DNA of 64,000 nucleotides from Asterella californica (lineage: Eukaryota; Streptophyta; Marchantiopsida; Marchantiales; Aytoniaceae). The notes beneath the pieces are model-generated. The model searched no databases. It was not told the origin of the DNA and saw nothing but the letters and a program-made list of their open reading frames with translations. Location of the stretch: contig JAYKYS010000004.1 of NCBI GenBank assembly GCA_036924285.1, forward strand, positions 26,258,001 to 26,322,000, written 5' to 3'. Shown piece after piece: positions 62,504 through 64,000 of the stretch. Every line of letters starts with the position of its first letter. Position 1 is the stretch's first letter. The position numbers were made by a program, and so were the translations under genes.

Positions 62504-62813
62504 TGACCGTCCGATGGGAAGGTCCAGAGATTTCCAGATGCTTTATCCTTTCCGCGTGGTATGAACATCACGAACATTATCGAGCTCGAGTGTTCATAGT
62601 ACTTCGTATCAAGTACACTGTAGAACCCAACGCTTCCCCGCTTCTCACCGTTGATGAATCTGATTCACACTCTAATGAGATTCTCGGAGAATACGTATTC
62701 GAGTTTTCTAGTATCACTATCCAAATTCCTACGAACTCTTCTTTAATGAATGAACGTCTATAGGTTATAATTTACCCCACCTCTAATTGTTCCTCGGACT
62801 TCACATCACCCCC

Positions 62814-62990
62814 ATTGGTTGGTTAGGGTCTCACACTGCGGGCCTTATTTTGCTAATCATACTTCCCTGACCCTTAACCGTGCCAAGCGAAAAAACGCAA
62901 GGACTCCTCGGGATATGTGTTCTTAAACCACTAGTAGGGGTATAAAAGCCTTCACTTCCCGCGGCGGACTCTTTTCACTGTAGCTGTTTT
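62814..62990 (+). promoter_or_regulatory. TATA-box promoter for a rightward gene
   Basis: TATAAAAG at 62941-62948 has a GC-rich start region behind it and an ATTGG (inverted CCAAT) box at 62814-62818. A good donor (GAGG|GTAAGT) at about 63074 suggests a first exon from about 62970 to 63073. The gene body is not recognisable before the window ends. The CPN60B gene is transcribed in the opposite direction from about 62.1-62.5 kb, so the two promoters diverge. Confidence 0.5.
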
Positions 62991-64000
62991 TTTTCTCTCA
63001 GTCAGAGTGCGGGAGGCCAAGGTCTCTGTAGAGCTCCTTGTCTCAAAAGAGCAGTTGGTTCATAGTAATGCGAGGGTAAGTGATAATAACAAAATATGCT
63101 GGATAGGAGAACATTTCAAAATTCAAAATTCAGAATATTCTATTTCTGTGATTCTCAGTGATCTGAGATTCACTTGATAATTTTGAAGTCATCCGTAGTC
63201 TTCCTGAGCTCATCATGGGCTCATTTTGAAGCTCTTTCTTTTCTGCTCATTTTGCTACCAAGATCACAGTGTTTGAGGCTATACTGCGTTGGTAACTGCG
63301 TTGCGCAAATCTCTCAGGGGCCCCCGCCCATGCTGAACTTACTTAGCAAAGGTTTAAAATGATTAGCGGTGGGGGTCCCCACCGCTAATATAGCGGTACT
63401 TGTGGTTTAAGGGATGGCTCCCCCACTGGGTAATTTTTAACCCTCAATTTTTTATAAGAAAATATTACTCCGTAAGATTGAAGGCTATAGTGAGAAGCCA
63501 GAGAACTACAACAAATAAATTCCTGCGCTCTTTTCCCCCACGAGTTTATCTTGTTTGGTGTATGCCCACTCGATGTTTACAACGTGGACTGTGTACCAGA
63601 CTACACTGGCGAAAATATCAAAAAGACTAGGGTGGAAGTACCCTTGGTCTAAAATCATGGAGATTCTTTATTCTCACCAACCCTCATCATAGCAATAACT
63701 GAGCACAGTGAGACAGACACCCTTATTACCAAACCTCCCTAACGACAGCTGATAAGCGAAATAAAAGACTAATGGGAAGAGACCCTTACTTGATTCCACC
63801 TCTGACTTGCAACCAGCAAGTTCATAGGTCAAAATGTCATCTCATCAGACATGCATATGTATCTATACGAAAAGCTATGTATATATACCAAAAAATCAGT
63901 TTAAAATATCTTTACAATAGATTATCAATTCATATTCTTTTTAGTGTCTTCACATGAAGGTAAACTGTTGTTGGTTAGAGTTGCGGTCAAGAAATATAGT
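62991..64000 (+). other. presumed first exon and intron of an unidentified gene, or intergenic DNA
   Basis: No coding region is recognised. Small frames (63174-63362, 63400-63630) lack known motifs. A perfect hairpin lies at 63362-63389. Confidence 0.35.
63362..63389. repeat. perfect hairpin, 13-base arms, 2-base GT loop
   Basis: ATTAGCGGTGGGG at 63362-63374 is the exact reverse complement of 63377-63389. It has the same arm length and the same GT loop as the hairpin at 43068-43095, with unrelated arm sequence. Confidence 0.9.

Overview
The window is nuclear DNA of a land plant. It carries a complete chloroplast-targeted chaperonin 60 beta gene, the exon of a plastid-type ribosomal protein S10, and a many-exon plant SAC-domain phosphoinositide phosphatase, all with GT-AG (one GC-AG) introns. 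A RING-IQ-RING gene resembling RNF32, which I do not recall from flowering plants, together with the mix of R2-like, MULE and gypsy elements, favours a seed-free plant (bryophyte, lycophyte or fern). The species cannot be named from the sequence.

Layout. 1-6.7 kb: SAC phosphatase on the minus strand, running off the left edge (17 exons traced). 6.7-9.1 kb: gene-poor upstream DNA. 9.1-15.1 kb: first long inverted repeat (about 0.9 kb arms) around a 4.1 kb AT-rich spacer. 15.1-19.6 kb: second inverted repeat, a near-palindrome with about 2.2 kb arms and a centre of only about 20 bases; each arm holds a 5'-truncated RNF32-like gene. 19.6-34.4 kb: decayed repeats, including a tandemly triplicated fragment of an R2-like LINE, a gypsy integrase relic, a three-copy repeat family and a LINE relic. 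34.7-62.5 kb: third inverted repeat (about 5.4-5.6 kb arms). Its right arm holds the intact CPN60B gene (13 exons, 608 codons). Its left arm holds a broken copy into which the exon for mature plastid S10 has been placed. Between the arms lie a LINE relic split by a 6.3 kb MULE transposon and a full-length R2-like (RLE-type) LINE with an open 1,049-codon frame. 62.5-64 kb: a TATA-box promoter for an unidentified rightward gene.

How it fits together. The real host genes are the SAC phosphatase (membrane phosphoinositide turnover) and CPN60B (folding of chloroplast proteins such as Rubisco large subunit). The rest is dominated by inverted duplication and transposon nesting. The point most worth testing is that the left CPN60B copy still has its upstream region, its transit-peptide exon and phase-0 donors upstream of a phase-0 S10 exon. 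Splicing could therefore make a chloroplast-targeted S10 chimera. The MULE also carries a second open frame that looks like the C-terminal OB-fold of RPA1 with a membrane tail.
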